Shown here: piece after piece, positions 8,309-16,197 of the stretch | Numbering within the stretch: position 1 is the stretch's first letter | How the letters are laid out: every line of letters begins with the position of its first letter | Source of the DNA: Acidimicrobium ferrooxidans DSM 10331 | GTDB taxonomy: Bacteria; Actinomycetota; Acidimicrobiia; Acidimicrobiales; Acidimicrobiaceae | Direction of reading: 5' to 3' | Length of the DNA: 64,000 nucleotides | Assembly (NCBI RefSeq): GCF_000023265.1 | Contig: NC_013124.1 | Span: 310,001-374,000, forward strand | Translations under genes and position numbers: made by a program | The notes under the pieces: model-generated | Seen by the model: the letters and a program-made list of their open reading frames with translations, nothing else | Database searches by the model: none | Told to the model about the DNA's origin: nothing

Positions 8309-8314
8309 AGTCTA
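8309..8314 (-). promoter_or_regulatory. -10 element of a probable leaderless cysS transcript
   Basis: TAGACT on the minus strand, then 7 nt, then the cysS ATG at 8301. This spacing would place transcription start at or next to the A of ATG. Confidence 0.55.
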
Positions 8315-8451
8315 GGCGGGGTCCCCTCGCCCCTTCGGAGGCGATACCGTCGGTTGCGACCCGGGACCTGCGTCCACGAGGCACCCATGGCTGATCGGGT
8401 GACCCGTGCGGACGAGGGGGTGAGGCCGGGGCGAAGTCCAGATGAGGAGGC

Positions 8452-11022
8452 GTGGTGCGGATCCCGGACAAGGTCGAGCTCGAGGGGCTCGAGCGCAAGT
8501 GGGGCGCGTTCTGGGAGGAGCACGGGCTATATCGCTTCGACGACACAGCTCCCGCCGCGCAGGTCTACGCCATCGACACACCGCCTCCGACCGTCTCCGG
8601 GACGCTGCACATCGGTCATGTGTTCTCCTACACCCATGCCGACATCATCGCCCGCTACCAGCGGATGCAGGGCAAGGAGGTGTTCTACCCGATCGGATGG
8701 GACGACAACGGCGTCCCGACCGAGCGGCGAGTGCAGAACTACTATGGCGTGCGGTGCGACCCGTCGTTGCCCTATCGCGGGACCGACGAAGAGCTGCCTC
8801 GGGAAGGGGCACGGCAGGTCCCGGTGTCGAGGCGACGCTTCATCGAGTTGTGCACCGAGCTCACGGCGAAGGACGAGCAGGCGTTCGAGCAGCTGTGGCG
8901 TGCGATCGGGTTGTCGGTGGACTGGTCGCTCGTCTACACCACGGTCGGTGAGCGTGCCCGTCGCGTGTCACAGGCGGACTTCCTCGATCTCCTCGAGCGG
9001 GACCAGGCCTACCTCGCCGAGGCCCCGACGCTGTGGGACGTCGATTTCCAGACCACGGTCTCCCAAGCCGAGCTGGAGGATCGCACCGTCGAGGGTCGCT
9101 ACCACCGCATCGTCTTCGACCTTGAGGGTGGTGGCGAACTCGAGATCATGAGTTCACGGCCCGAGCTGATCCCCGCCTGCGTCGCGATCGTCGTGCATCC
9201 CGAAGACGATCGTTACCGCGAGGTGGTCGGGCGCCGCGCCATCACCCCGCTGTTTCGCGTGCCAGTACCGGTGATCGCGCACCCGCTCGCCGAGCCGGAG
9301 CGCGGGACCGGTGCGGCCATGGTCTGTACGTTCGGGGACCTCACCGACGTCGTGTGGTGGCGCGAGGCATCCCTGCCGACCCGGGTCGTGATCGACCGGG
9401 CCGGCCGACTGGTGCCACGCGTGGACTTCGCCGCCTTCGGTTCCCTCGATCCCGATGGCGCGGCTGACGCCTACGGACGCCTCGCGGGCTTGCGTGCGAG
9501 CGACGCACGTGCCGAGGTCGCGGAGGCGCTCGCGGCCGCGGGGGTGCTTCGTGGGATCGAGCAGGTCCGTCACGCCGTGAAGTACTACGAGAAGGGGGAG
9601 CATCCGCTCGAGGTCCTTGCAACCCGTCAATGGTTCATCCGCGTCCTCCCGCTGCGCGATCGTCTGCTCGAGCGCGCGGCCGAGCTCGACTGGTTGCCAC
9701 CACACATGCAGGTTCGCCTCGAGGACTGGATCCGCGGACTCAACCAGGATTGGAACGTCTCGAGGCAGCGCTTCTTCGGCATCCCGATTCCTCTGTGGTA
9801 TCCGGTGCGCGAGGACGGCTCGGTGGACTACGACCATCCCCTGCGGCCTGCGAAGGAGGACCTGCCGGTCGATCCGCAGAGCGAGGCTCCCCGCGGCTAC
9901 GCCGACGAGCAGCGAGGTGTACCGGGTGGCTTCGTCGGCGACCCCGACGTGCTCGACACCTGGGCCACGTCGTCGTTGACCCCACAGCTCGCGGGGGGCT
10001 GGGGTGAGCGTCCAGACCTCTTTGCCAAGGTCTTCCCGATGGAACTGCGGCCCCAGGGCCAAGAGATCATCCGAACGTGGCTGTTCTACACGGTCGTGCG
10101 AGCGGAGCTGGCCTTCGGTCGGCTCCCGTGGCGGCGGGCGTTGATCTCGGGCTGGGTGCTCGACCCCGATCGCAAGAAGATGTCGAAGTCCAAGGGCAAC
10201 GTCGTCACACCCATGCCGCTCGTCGAGCGCTTCGGCGCGGACGCCGTGCGCCACTGGGCGGCGAACGGTCGGCCCGGGACCGATACCGCGGCCGACGAGG
10301 CGCAGATGCGCGTCGGTCGTCGTCTCGCCATCAAGGTCGCCAACGCCAGTCGCTTCGCGCTCAGCCGTGTGGCGAGCCGCTCCAGCCACAAGCCCGCGTG
10401 GGTGCCGATCGACGCAGCGGAACTCGAGGCCCTCGACGCCACGATCGCACGGGCCACCGAGTTGCTCGAGGCGCACGACTACACGAGCGCGCTCGCGGCC
10501 ATCGAGGAGCACTTCTGGGCCTTCTGCGATGATTACCTGGAACTCGTGAAGGTGCGCGCCTACGGCGACGACTCGCCGGAGCACGCCTCCGCGCTGGCTG
10601 CGCTCGAGATCGGCGTCGAGCTGTTCATCCGGGCGTTCGCACCGTACCTCCCCTTCGTCACCGAAGAGGTGTGGTCCTGGTTCCGCGAGGGATCGGTGCA
10701 CCGAAGTGCCTGGCCGCAGCCGGGCGAGGCCATGCGCCGCTACGTCGAGCTCGTCGGTGAAGGCCATGGCGTCGTCGACCCGGCCGTTCGGGCGGCGGTG
10801 TCGTGGTCGCTCGCCCAGGTGCGGCGGGCGAAGACGTCGGAGCAGCGCTCGCTGCGTACGCCGGTCGAACGCCTCGTCGTGTGGGCGCCCCGGGCGTGGC
10901 TGGAGGCACTCGCCGCTGCCGAGGATGACCTCAGGGCGGCCGGCGGCGTGCTCGCGCTCGAGCGCCACGAGGCCGACGAGCCCCGTGCCGTGGTCGAGCT
11001 CGCTCCGCCAGAGCAGCACTGA
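8452..11022 (+). CDS. valS: Valyl-tRNA synthetase, archaeal-type
   Basis: 856 residues. Motifs are TLHIGHVFSYTHADI (HIGH) and KMSKSKGN at about residues 578-585, with a CP1 editing domain between them and an anticodon-binding domain (WSWFREGSVHRSAWP). The segments FSYTHAD, GWDDNGVPTERRVQN and YYGVRCDPSLPY match the archaeal/rickettsial ValRS lineage rather than typical bacterial ValRS, so ancient transfer is likely. GTG codons at 8452 and 8455 are both possible; AGGAGG at 8445-8450 favours 8455. Divergent from cysS. Confidence 0.93.
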   Translation: MVRIPDKVELEGLERKWGAFWEEHGLYRFDDTAPAAQVYAIDTPPPTVSGTLHIGHVFSYTHADIIARYQRMQGKEVFYPIGWDDNGVPTERRVQNYYGVRCDPSLPYRGTDEELPREGARQVPVSRRRFIELCTELTAKDEQAFEQLWRAIGLSVDWSLVYTTVGERARRVSQADFLDLLERDQAYLAEAPTLWDVDFQTTVSQAELEDRTVEGRYHRIVFDLEGGGELEIMSSRPELIPACVAIVVHPEDDRYREVVGRRAITPLFRVPVPVIAHPLAEPERGTGAAMVCTFGDLTDVVWWREASLPTRVVIDRAGRLVPRVDFAAFGSLDPDGAADAYGRLAGLRASDARAEVAEALAAAGVLRGIEQVRHAVKYYEKGEHPLEVLATRQWFIRVLPLRDRLLERAAELDWLPPHMQVRLEDWIRGLNQDWNVSRQRFFGIPIPLWYPVREDGSVDYDHPLRPAKEDLPVDPQSEAPRGYADEQRGVPGGFVGDPDVLDTWATSSLTPQLAGGWGERPDLFAKVFPMELRPQGQEIIRTWLFYTVVRAELAFGRLPWRRALISGWVLDPDRKKMSKSKGNVVTPMPLVERFGADAVRHWAANGRPGTDTAADEAQMRVGRRLAIKVANASRFALSRVASRSSHKPAWVPIDAAELEALDATIARATELLEAHDYTSALAAIEEHFWAFCDDYLELVKVRAYGDDSPEHASALAALEIGVELFIRAFAPYLPFVTEEVWSWFREGSVHRSAWPQPGEAMRRYVELVGEGHGVVDPAVRAAVSWSLAQVRRAKTSEQRSLRTPVERLVVWAPRAWLEALAAAEDDLRAAGGVLALERHEADEPRAVVELAPPEQH

Positions 11023-11079
11023 ATGAGGTCTGCGACCTGAGGACCCCGTGGCTCGGGTCGCAGACGGTCGCGCGGTCCG

Positions 11080-11085
11080 TAGGCT
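11080..11085 (+). promoter_or_regulatory. -10 element of a probable leaderless transcript for the NRAMP-like gene
   Basis: TAGGCT followed by 7 nt and GTG at 11093. This favours that GTG over the in-frame GTG at 11048, which would sit upstream of the promoter. Confidence 0.5.
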
Positions 11086-11092
11086 TGACGGT

Positions 11093-12394
11093 GTGGACAG
11101 CCTCACCCCAGAGGAGCTTCCCGGCGAACTCGCGGTGACACCCGAGGTCGCGGGGGGGTTCGTCCGACGCCGATGGCTGTTGATGGGGCTGCTCGCGGTG
11201 TGGGGGCCCGGGCTCGTCGTGATGTTGGCCGACACCGACGTCGGCAGTCTCGTGACCGCAGCGCAGTCGGGTGCGCAGTTCGGCTACCGCATGGTGCTCC
11301 CGCAGGTGGTGCTGATCCCCATCCTCTACATGGTGCAAGAGATCACGGTTCGCCTCGGGATCGTGACGGGCAAGGGCCACGGCGCGCTCATTCGCGAGCG
11401 CTTCGGCCCGTGGTGGGCCGGCGTCTCGGCACTCACCTTGTTCGCCACGGCGGTCGGGGCGTTGCTGACCGAGTTCGCCGGCGTGGCAGGAGTCGGTGAG
11501 CTCTTCGGCGTCTCGCCGGACGTCACGGTGCCGCTCGCAACCGGGTTCCTCGTCGCCGTCGCCCTCACGGGCAGCTACCGGCGAGCCGAGCGCGTCGGCA
11601 TCCTGCTCGGTCTCGTCGAGCTCGCGTTCGTGCCGGCGATGATCCTTGCGCACCCCGATGTCGGTGCGCTCGCGCGCGGCGCTCTCAGCCTGCCACTCGC
11701 CGACCATGGCTTCGTGATCCTGCTCGCTGCGAACGTGGGGGCCGTGATCATGCCGTGGATGATCTTCTACCAGCAGGGCGCGGTCATCGACAAAGGCCTT
11801 GGCGGCGCCAACTTGCGTGCGGAGCGGCGTGACACCGTGGTGGGAGCCGTGCTGACGCAGGCGATCATGCTCGTGGTCGTGATCGCGTTCGCGGCAACGA
11901 TCGGCACCCATCATCCTGGGGTCGCGCTCAACACGGTGGGCCAGTTGAGCCGAGCCTTGGCTCCGTTCCTCGGTCCGGTGGCGGCCAAGGTCCTCCTCGG
12001 GCTCACCATGCTCGGCGCGGGTCTGGTCGCCGCGCTCGTTGCGTCCCTCGCCGGGGCGTGGGGCGTCTCCGAGGTCTTCGGTTGGCGCCACAGTCTCAAC
12101 GATCGACCGTCTCGGGCGTCGGCGCGCTTCTACGTGACCTACACCTTGGCCCACGTGCTGGGTGCGGCCATCGTGCTCCTCAGCTTCGATCTCGTCTCGC
12201 TGGTGATCGACGTCGAGGTCATGAACGCGCTGCTGCTGCCCATCGTCCTCGGTTTCCTCCTCGCGCTGGAGGCCAAGGCGCTCCCGGAGGCCTACCGCAT
12301 GCGCGGGGCGTATCGAGCGGTCGTGACGGCGACCTCACTGCTCGTGATCGGTTTCGGCTTGCTCATGGTGCCGACGACCCTGGGGTGGTGGTAA
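11093..12394 (+). CDS. NRAMP-family divalent metal transporter with altered metal-site motif
   Basis: 433 residues (448 from GTG 11048), about 11 hydrophobic segments. TM1 reads LADTDVGSLVTAAQSGAQFG where canonical NRAMPs have DPGN in the same register, so Asp is kept but Asn becomes Ser. TM6 reads AVIMPWMIFYQQ where the canonical motif is AxxMPHN; Ala and Met are kept but His-Asn become Trp-Met. It probably moves a divalent cation (Mn, Fe or Mg) across the membrane, but the altered site makes the ion uncertain. It converges on an ArsR-type regulator, which may or may not control it. Confidence 0.82.
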   Translation: MDSLTPEELPGELAVTPEVAGGFVRRRWLLMGLLAVWGPGLVVMLADTDVGSLVTAAQSGAQFGYRMVLPQVVLIPILYMVQEITVRLGIVTGKGHGALIRERFGPWWAGVSALTLFATAVGALLTEFAGVAGVGELFGVSPDVTVPLATGFLVAVALTGSYRRAERVGILLGLVELAFVPAMILAHPDVGALARGALSLPLADHGFVILLAANVGAVIMPWMIFYQQGAVIDKGLGGANLRAERRDTVVGAVLTQAIMLVVVIAFAATIGTHHPGVALNTVGQLSRALAPFLGPVAAKVLLGLTMLGAGLVAALVASLAGAWGVSEVFGWRHSLNDRPSRASARFYVTYTLAHVLGAAIVLLSFDLVSLVIDVEVMNALLLPIVLGFLLALEAKALPEAYRMRGAYRAVVTATSLLVIGFGLLMVPTTLGWW

Positions 12395-12409
12395 CCGGCG
12401 TCGGCTGCG

Positions 12410-12790
12410 CTACGACGCGGCCCAGTGGTCGGGCCAGCCATCTGGCTGAGGAATGATCGCGCCTTTGCGACGAAGCTCGGCTCGGAAGATCTCTCGCAGC
12501 ACGGAGAGTGCGTCGAGGATCTCCGGGTAGCGCAACCGGTACCACACGTTCGACCCCTCGCGCTGGGCCTCGATGATGCCACGGTCACGAAGGACGGCAA
12601 GGTGCTGGGACACGTTGGCTTGGGGCGCGCCGATCAGACTCACGAGCTCGCTCACCGTATGCGGAGCCTCGCCCAAGATCAACAAGATCAGGATGCGCTT
12701 GGGGTCGTTGAGCGCCTTGCACATCATCGGGACGAACTCCTCGAGTTCGGTGATGCTCACCCCGGTCGTGGCAGCCTCGGTCTCCCCCAT
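12410..12790 (-). CDS. ArsR-family winged-helix regulator
   Basis: 126 residues. The winged helix spans about 25-95 with the recognition segment APQANVSQHLAVLRDRGII, and the wing reads REGSNVWYRL. The usual ELCVCDL-type metal site is absent; one Cys is present in the N-terminal helix. It may therefore sense something other than arsenic-type metals. It starts at ATG 12790, placed 7 nt after a TAGGCT -10 element. It converges with the NRAMP-like gene and is followed by the VWA gene's end. Confidence 0.88.
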   Translation of the reverse strand: MGETEAATTGVSITELEEFVPMMCKALNDPKRILILLILGEAPHTVSELVSLIGAPQANVSQHLAVLRDRGIIEAQREGSNVWYRLRYPEILDALSVLREIFRAELRRKGAIIPQPDGWPDHWAAS

Positions 12791-12797
12791 GGCCCCG

Positions 12798-12803
12798 AGC
12801 CTA
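12798..12803 (-). promoter_or_regulatory. -10 element of a probable leaderless ArsR-family transcript
   Basis: TAGGCT on the minus strand, 7 nt from the ATG at 12790. It overlaps the 3' end of the upstream VWA gene (stop at 12801-12803). Confidence 0.55.
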
Positions 12804-14747
12804 GCTGTCGGTTCGGCGAGCGGTGTGTGCAGCTCCGAGTCGGTTGGTCAGGAACTCGTCGAGGAGCACGGTGCCGAGCTCTCCGTCGCCGGGGTAGTAG
12901 GCCTTGCCGTGGTTGATGGCGACCACCTGCTCGACGAAGCGTCGTAGCCCGCGATCGCGAGCGAGGACGAAGACGCTGATCTCGATGCGCTCGCGGGTGG
13001 CACGGACTACCTCGGCGAGGGTGCGACGGAGGGTCTCTGGGGTCGGGGGATAGGCAAAGTGCACCGAGCCCTCGTCGTCGGCGTGGGCGGTGGGTTCGCC
13101 GTCGGTGACGAGGAGAACTTGGCGGCGTCCGCGAACTCGGCGCAGGCGCTGGCGGGCCAGGGCCAGGGCGTGCTGAATGTTGGTCCCGTAGACGTAGTCC
13201 CACTGCGCCTCAGGCAGCGCGGTGATCGGGACCTCTCGCGCGGTCTCCGAGAAGACCACCACCGAGAAGTCGTCGGCAGGGAACCGTGCCCGCACCAGGG
13301 AGGCGAGCGCGAGGGCGACGCGCTTGGCCGGCAAGAAGGTGTCGTTGAGCGGCATCGAGAGCGACAGGTCCAGCGCAAGGACGGTGCCTTGGCGCGCCTG
13401 GTCGTCGACCTGTTCGATCATGAAGTCGTCGGGATCGAGCCGGAGCGGTATCCCCGGCCCGTTCCGAGCGAGCGAACCTCGAAGGGTGTCAGCGAGGGCG
13501 AGGCGGAACGGATCGCCAAAGCGCCACTCGCGCACTTCGCCGTTGGGCTCGGTGCCGACCCCAGTGCGTCGCACGGCGTGCTGCCCGAGGGGCCCGAGCA
13601 CGCCTTGACGCGCGAGGTCACGAAGGAGCAGGTCACCGAGGCGCCACACGGCGCGCGGTGAGAGCTCGACGCGACCCCCGGTGCGATTCATGAGGCCGGC
13701 TGCCTCGAGCGCTTCGGTCGTGCGCGAGAGGCGCTCCAGCGCTGCCTGGGCGTCCGCGCCGAGGAGGTCGCGCACCTCGTCGAGCTCGATCGCACCGAGG
13801 CGATCGGGGGTCGTGGCTTGACGGAGTGCGGCTTCGAGCGTGTCGAGGCGCCCGAGTTCGCGCATCACCGGGCCGAGCTCGCCGAGACCGAGCGGTTCGG
13901 AGCCCCTGAACCCCATCGCGTCGGCGTCGAACCCCGCGATGGTGCCGAGTGCCTCCCCGAGGCGCCGCATGGCTTCGGCGATCGCGGGGGATCCAGCGAG
14001 TGCGTCCTGGAGGCGCTCGAGGGCACGTCGCGTGTCGTCGTCCACGGATGCCAGGAGGCGTTCGAGGTCCATGCGACTCGCCGCGAGGCGGGCGAGGAAG
14101 TCTTCGAACGATTCCCCCGGGGCGATGATCCCTGGGTAGCGTTCCTGGAACGCCTCAAGGTCGTCGCTGATGTCCTCGCCACGCGCAAAGCGCTCGATCA
14201 GCGACGCGAGGTCGCTGAGCATCGCCGCGTACGCATCGGCGTCGCCCGCCTCGATCGCCGACGCCAGCTGCTCGAACGACTGCGCCAGCAGCGAGGAGCG
14301 AAGGCTCGCGAGCAGGTCGTCGAAGCGCTCGTGGGCTGCCTCGTCGAAGAAGTCGTAGTGCTCGAGCGCCGTGAGGCGTTCGGCGATGTCGTAGGGGAGC
14401 GCATCGAGCTCCATCTGTGCGAGGAGGTGCTCGGGCGCTTGGGTGCGCTCGTGTGCAGCTTCGCGGCTGGCTCGCTCCTTCGACACGATGGCGTCGAGTT
14501 CCTCGCGCACGCGACTGAGCGTCGCGTTGGGGTCGTAGCGCGCGAGCAGCTGGTCGCGACGTTCGCGTAGCCGTGTGAGGAGCTCGGCAAGCCCAGGCAT
14601 GTCGTCCAAGCCTCGCTGCAGCAGGTCGGCGAGTGCGCTCGCAAGGTTGCCGTGGTAGGCCAGGTCGTCGCTGAGGGCGGCGAGGACGTCGTCGGCCTCC
14701 GGGCCGAGGGGCTCGGGATCGACGCCTCCATAGCGCACGGTCGACAT
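12801..14747 (-). CDS. VWA-domain protein, partner of a ChlI/MoxR-like AAA+ ATPase
   Basis: 648 residues, acidic and mostly helical in the first 400, with a C-terminal von Willebrand A domain. The MIDAS motif DLSLSM is at about residue 455 and the LVTDGEPTAH strand follows. It resembles the D-type subunit of magnesium-chelatase-like complexes found in actinobacteria. The gene starts three bases after the AAA+ gene ends, so they are one operon. No chelatase H subunit or porphyrin gene is nearby, so a protein-remodelling or metal-insertion role is only inferred. Confidence 0.85.
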   Translation of the reverse strand: MSTVRYGGVDPEPLGPEADDVLAALSDDLAYHGNLASALADLLQRGLDDMPGLAELLTRLRERRDQLLARYDPNATLSRVREELDAIVSKERASREAAHERTQAPEHLLAQMELDALPYDIAERLTALEHYDFFDEAAHERFDDLLASLRSSLLAQSFEQLASAIEAGDADAYAAMLSDLASLIERFARGEDISDDLEAFQERYPGIIAPGESFEDFLARLAASRMDLERLLASVDDDTRRALERLQDALAGSPAIAEAMRRLGEALGTIAGFDADAMGFRGSEPLGLGELGPVMRELGRLDTLEAALRQATTPDRLGAIELDEVRDLLGADAQAALERLSRTTEALEAAGLMNRTGGRVELSPRAVWRLGDLLLRDLARQGVLGPLGQHAVRRTGVGTEPNGEVREWRFGDPFRLALADTLRGSLARNGPGIPLRLDPDDFMIEQVDDQARQGTVLALDLSLSMPLNDTFLPAKRVALALASLVRARFPADDFSVVVFSETAREVPITALPEAQWDYVYGTNIQHALALARQRLRRVRGRRQVLLVTDGEPTAHADDEGSVHFAYPPTPETLRRTLAEVVRATRERIEISVFVLARDRGLRRFVEQVVAINHGKAYYPGDGELGTVLLDEFLTNRLGAAHTARRTDS

Positions 14748-14750
14748 GGC

Positions 14751-16133
14751 TCAGCTCCCGTAGCTCACTCGGTTGCCAAGGACGCGCTTGCCGAGTCTGC
14801 GTGTCGCCACGAGTCCCTCGAGACACAGTTCGGCGAGTACCAGGCGCTCCGACGGCGGGGCGTGGTCGCCCATGGCAGCCAGCGCCGGTCGATCGGCGAG
14901 GATCTGCTCCCATGTGGCCGTGGGGCCATCGAGATCGACGGCGAGCGGGCGATCGTTGGTCTCGGCGATGACGTCCGACGGGTCGAGATGGCCGAGCCGC
15001 TCGGTGAAGACTCGAGCGGTCGCTTGAGCGAGCAAGGTGGCCACGATCTCGCGCTCCGAGGTGTCGTGGGCATCGACCTCGATCTTGCCCGCGAAGGCCG
15101 CGATGGTCGCCTCGGTATCGCCAAGGCGTGCGCGAGGCGGGTGCTCGCCGAGGCGAACGGCCCGAACGAGTGCCGCGGCAGCGATCGCCTCTCGGGCTGC
15201 GATCGACCCTCGAACGGAGACGCCTGAGTAGCGAGAGACCGCAGGGTGCCGCCGTGCGAGGTGGGCCGTGTGGGCGACGAGTTCGTCGAGGACCTCCGGT
15301 ATCTCGACGGTTGGGTCGCACAGCTGAGCCTCTTGTCGCATGATGGCGACTTCTTCTGCGATCGTCGACGGGTAGTGCGTTCGTAGCTGCGTGCCGAAGC
15401 GGTCCTTCAGCGGTGTGATGAGGCGCCCACGCGCGGTGTAGTCCTCCGGGTTGGCCGACGCGAGGAACACGATGTCCAAGGGGAGCCGAATGGTGAAGCC
15501 GCGGACCTGGACGTCACGCTCCTCAAGCGCGTTCAGCAGACCGACCTGGATTCGTTCGGGCAGGTCGGGGAGTTCGTTGATGGCGAAGAGGCCGCGGTTC
15601 GCCCGTGGAACGAGGCCGAACGTGAGTGCTTCGGGGTCCTCGAGCGTGCGACCCGCCGCAACCTTGATCGGGTCGACCTCTCCGATCAGATCAGCGATGG
15701 TCGTGTCGGGAGTCGCGAGTTTCTCGCTGTAGCGCTCGTCGCGGGCGATCCAGCGGATGGGCGTCGCATCGCCTTGGGCGGCGAGTCGGGCCTTGGTCGA
15801 GGCGAGGACGGGCGCGAGCGGGTCCTCGTTGAGCGCCGAGCCCTCGACGGCGGGGACGAAGGGGTCCAGCAGCGCGACGAGGGAACGCAGGATCCGCGTC
15901 TTGCCCTGGCCGCGCTCGCCAAGGAGAATCACGTCATGCCCGCTCACCAAGGCGCGCGTCAGTTCTGGGAGCACGGTGTCGTCGTAGCCGACCATGCCCT
16001 CGACGACGGGGCGGCCTGCGCGGATGCGCTCGAGGACGTTGGCGCGAATCTCTTCGCGAACCGGGCGCGGGTGCCAACCGATGCGCGCGAGGTCGCCGAG
16101 CGTGGTTGGGTGGTCGCCTGAAGCCTGGGTCAC
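14751..16133 (-). CDS. AAA+ ATPase, magnesium-chelatase subunit I / MoxR-like
   Basis: 460 residues. Walker A is GERGQGKT (72-79), with a Walker-B-like LFAINELPDLPE and the pre-sensor segment FLASANPEDYT. The ChlI-type loop VRGFTIRLPLDIVF is present. Pairs with the VWA protein encoded just downstream, as in ChlI/ChlD and MoxR/VWA systems that remodel or load metal into a target. It starts at GTG 16133, 7 nt after TAGGCT. Divergent from sdhA. Confidence 0.87.
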   Translation of the reverse strand: MTQASGDHPTTLGDLARIGWHPRPVREEIRANVLERIRAGRPVVEGMVGYDDTVLPELTRALVSGHDVILLGERGQGKTRILRSLVALLDPFVPAVEGSALNEDPLAPVLASTKARLAAQGDATPIRWIARDERYSEKLATPDTTIADLIGEVDPIKVAAGRTLEDPEALTFGLVPRANRGLFAINELPDLPERIQVGLLNALEERDVQVRGFTIRLPLDIVFLASANPEDYTARGRLITPLKDRFGTQLRTHYPSTIAEEVAIMRQEAQLCDPTVEIPEVLDELVAHTAHLARRHPAVSRYSGVSVRGSIAAREAIAAAALVRAVRLGEHPPRARLGDTEATIAAFAGKIEVDAHDTSEREIVATLLAQATARVFTERLGHLDPSDVIAETNDRPLAVDLDGPTATWEQILADRPALAAMGDHAPPSERLVLAELCLEGLVATRRLGKRVLGNRVSYGS

Positions 16134-16140
16134 ATCGTCG

Positions 16141-16146
16141 AGCCTA
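16141..16146 (-). promoter_or_regulatory. -10 element of a probable leaderless AAA+/VWA operon transcript
   Basis: TAGGCT on the minus strand, 7 nt before the GTG at 16133, in the divergent region shared with sdhA. Confidence 0.55.
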
Positions 16147-16197
16147 GGTCGAATGTCCGTCGTCGATTCGTGACGACGCCGGCGAGCGAGTAAGACT

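Noticed and set aside
9154-11235. 693-codon open frame on the minus strand opposite valS
   Set aside because: Its composition is rich in Arg, Asp, His and Gly with no motif, while valS on the other strand is complete.
10931-12154. 407-codon minus-strand open frame opposite the NRAMP-like gene
   Set aside because: Hydrophilic shadow of a membrane protein gene; no ribosome-binding site or motif.
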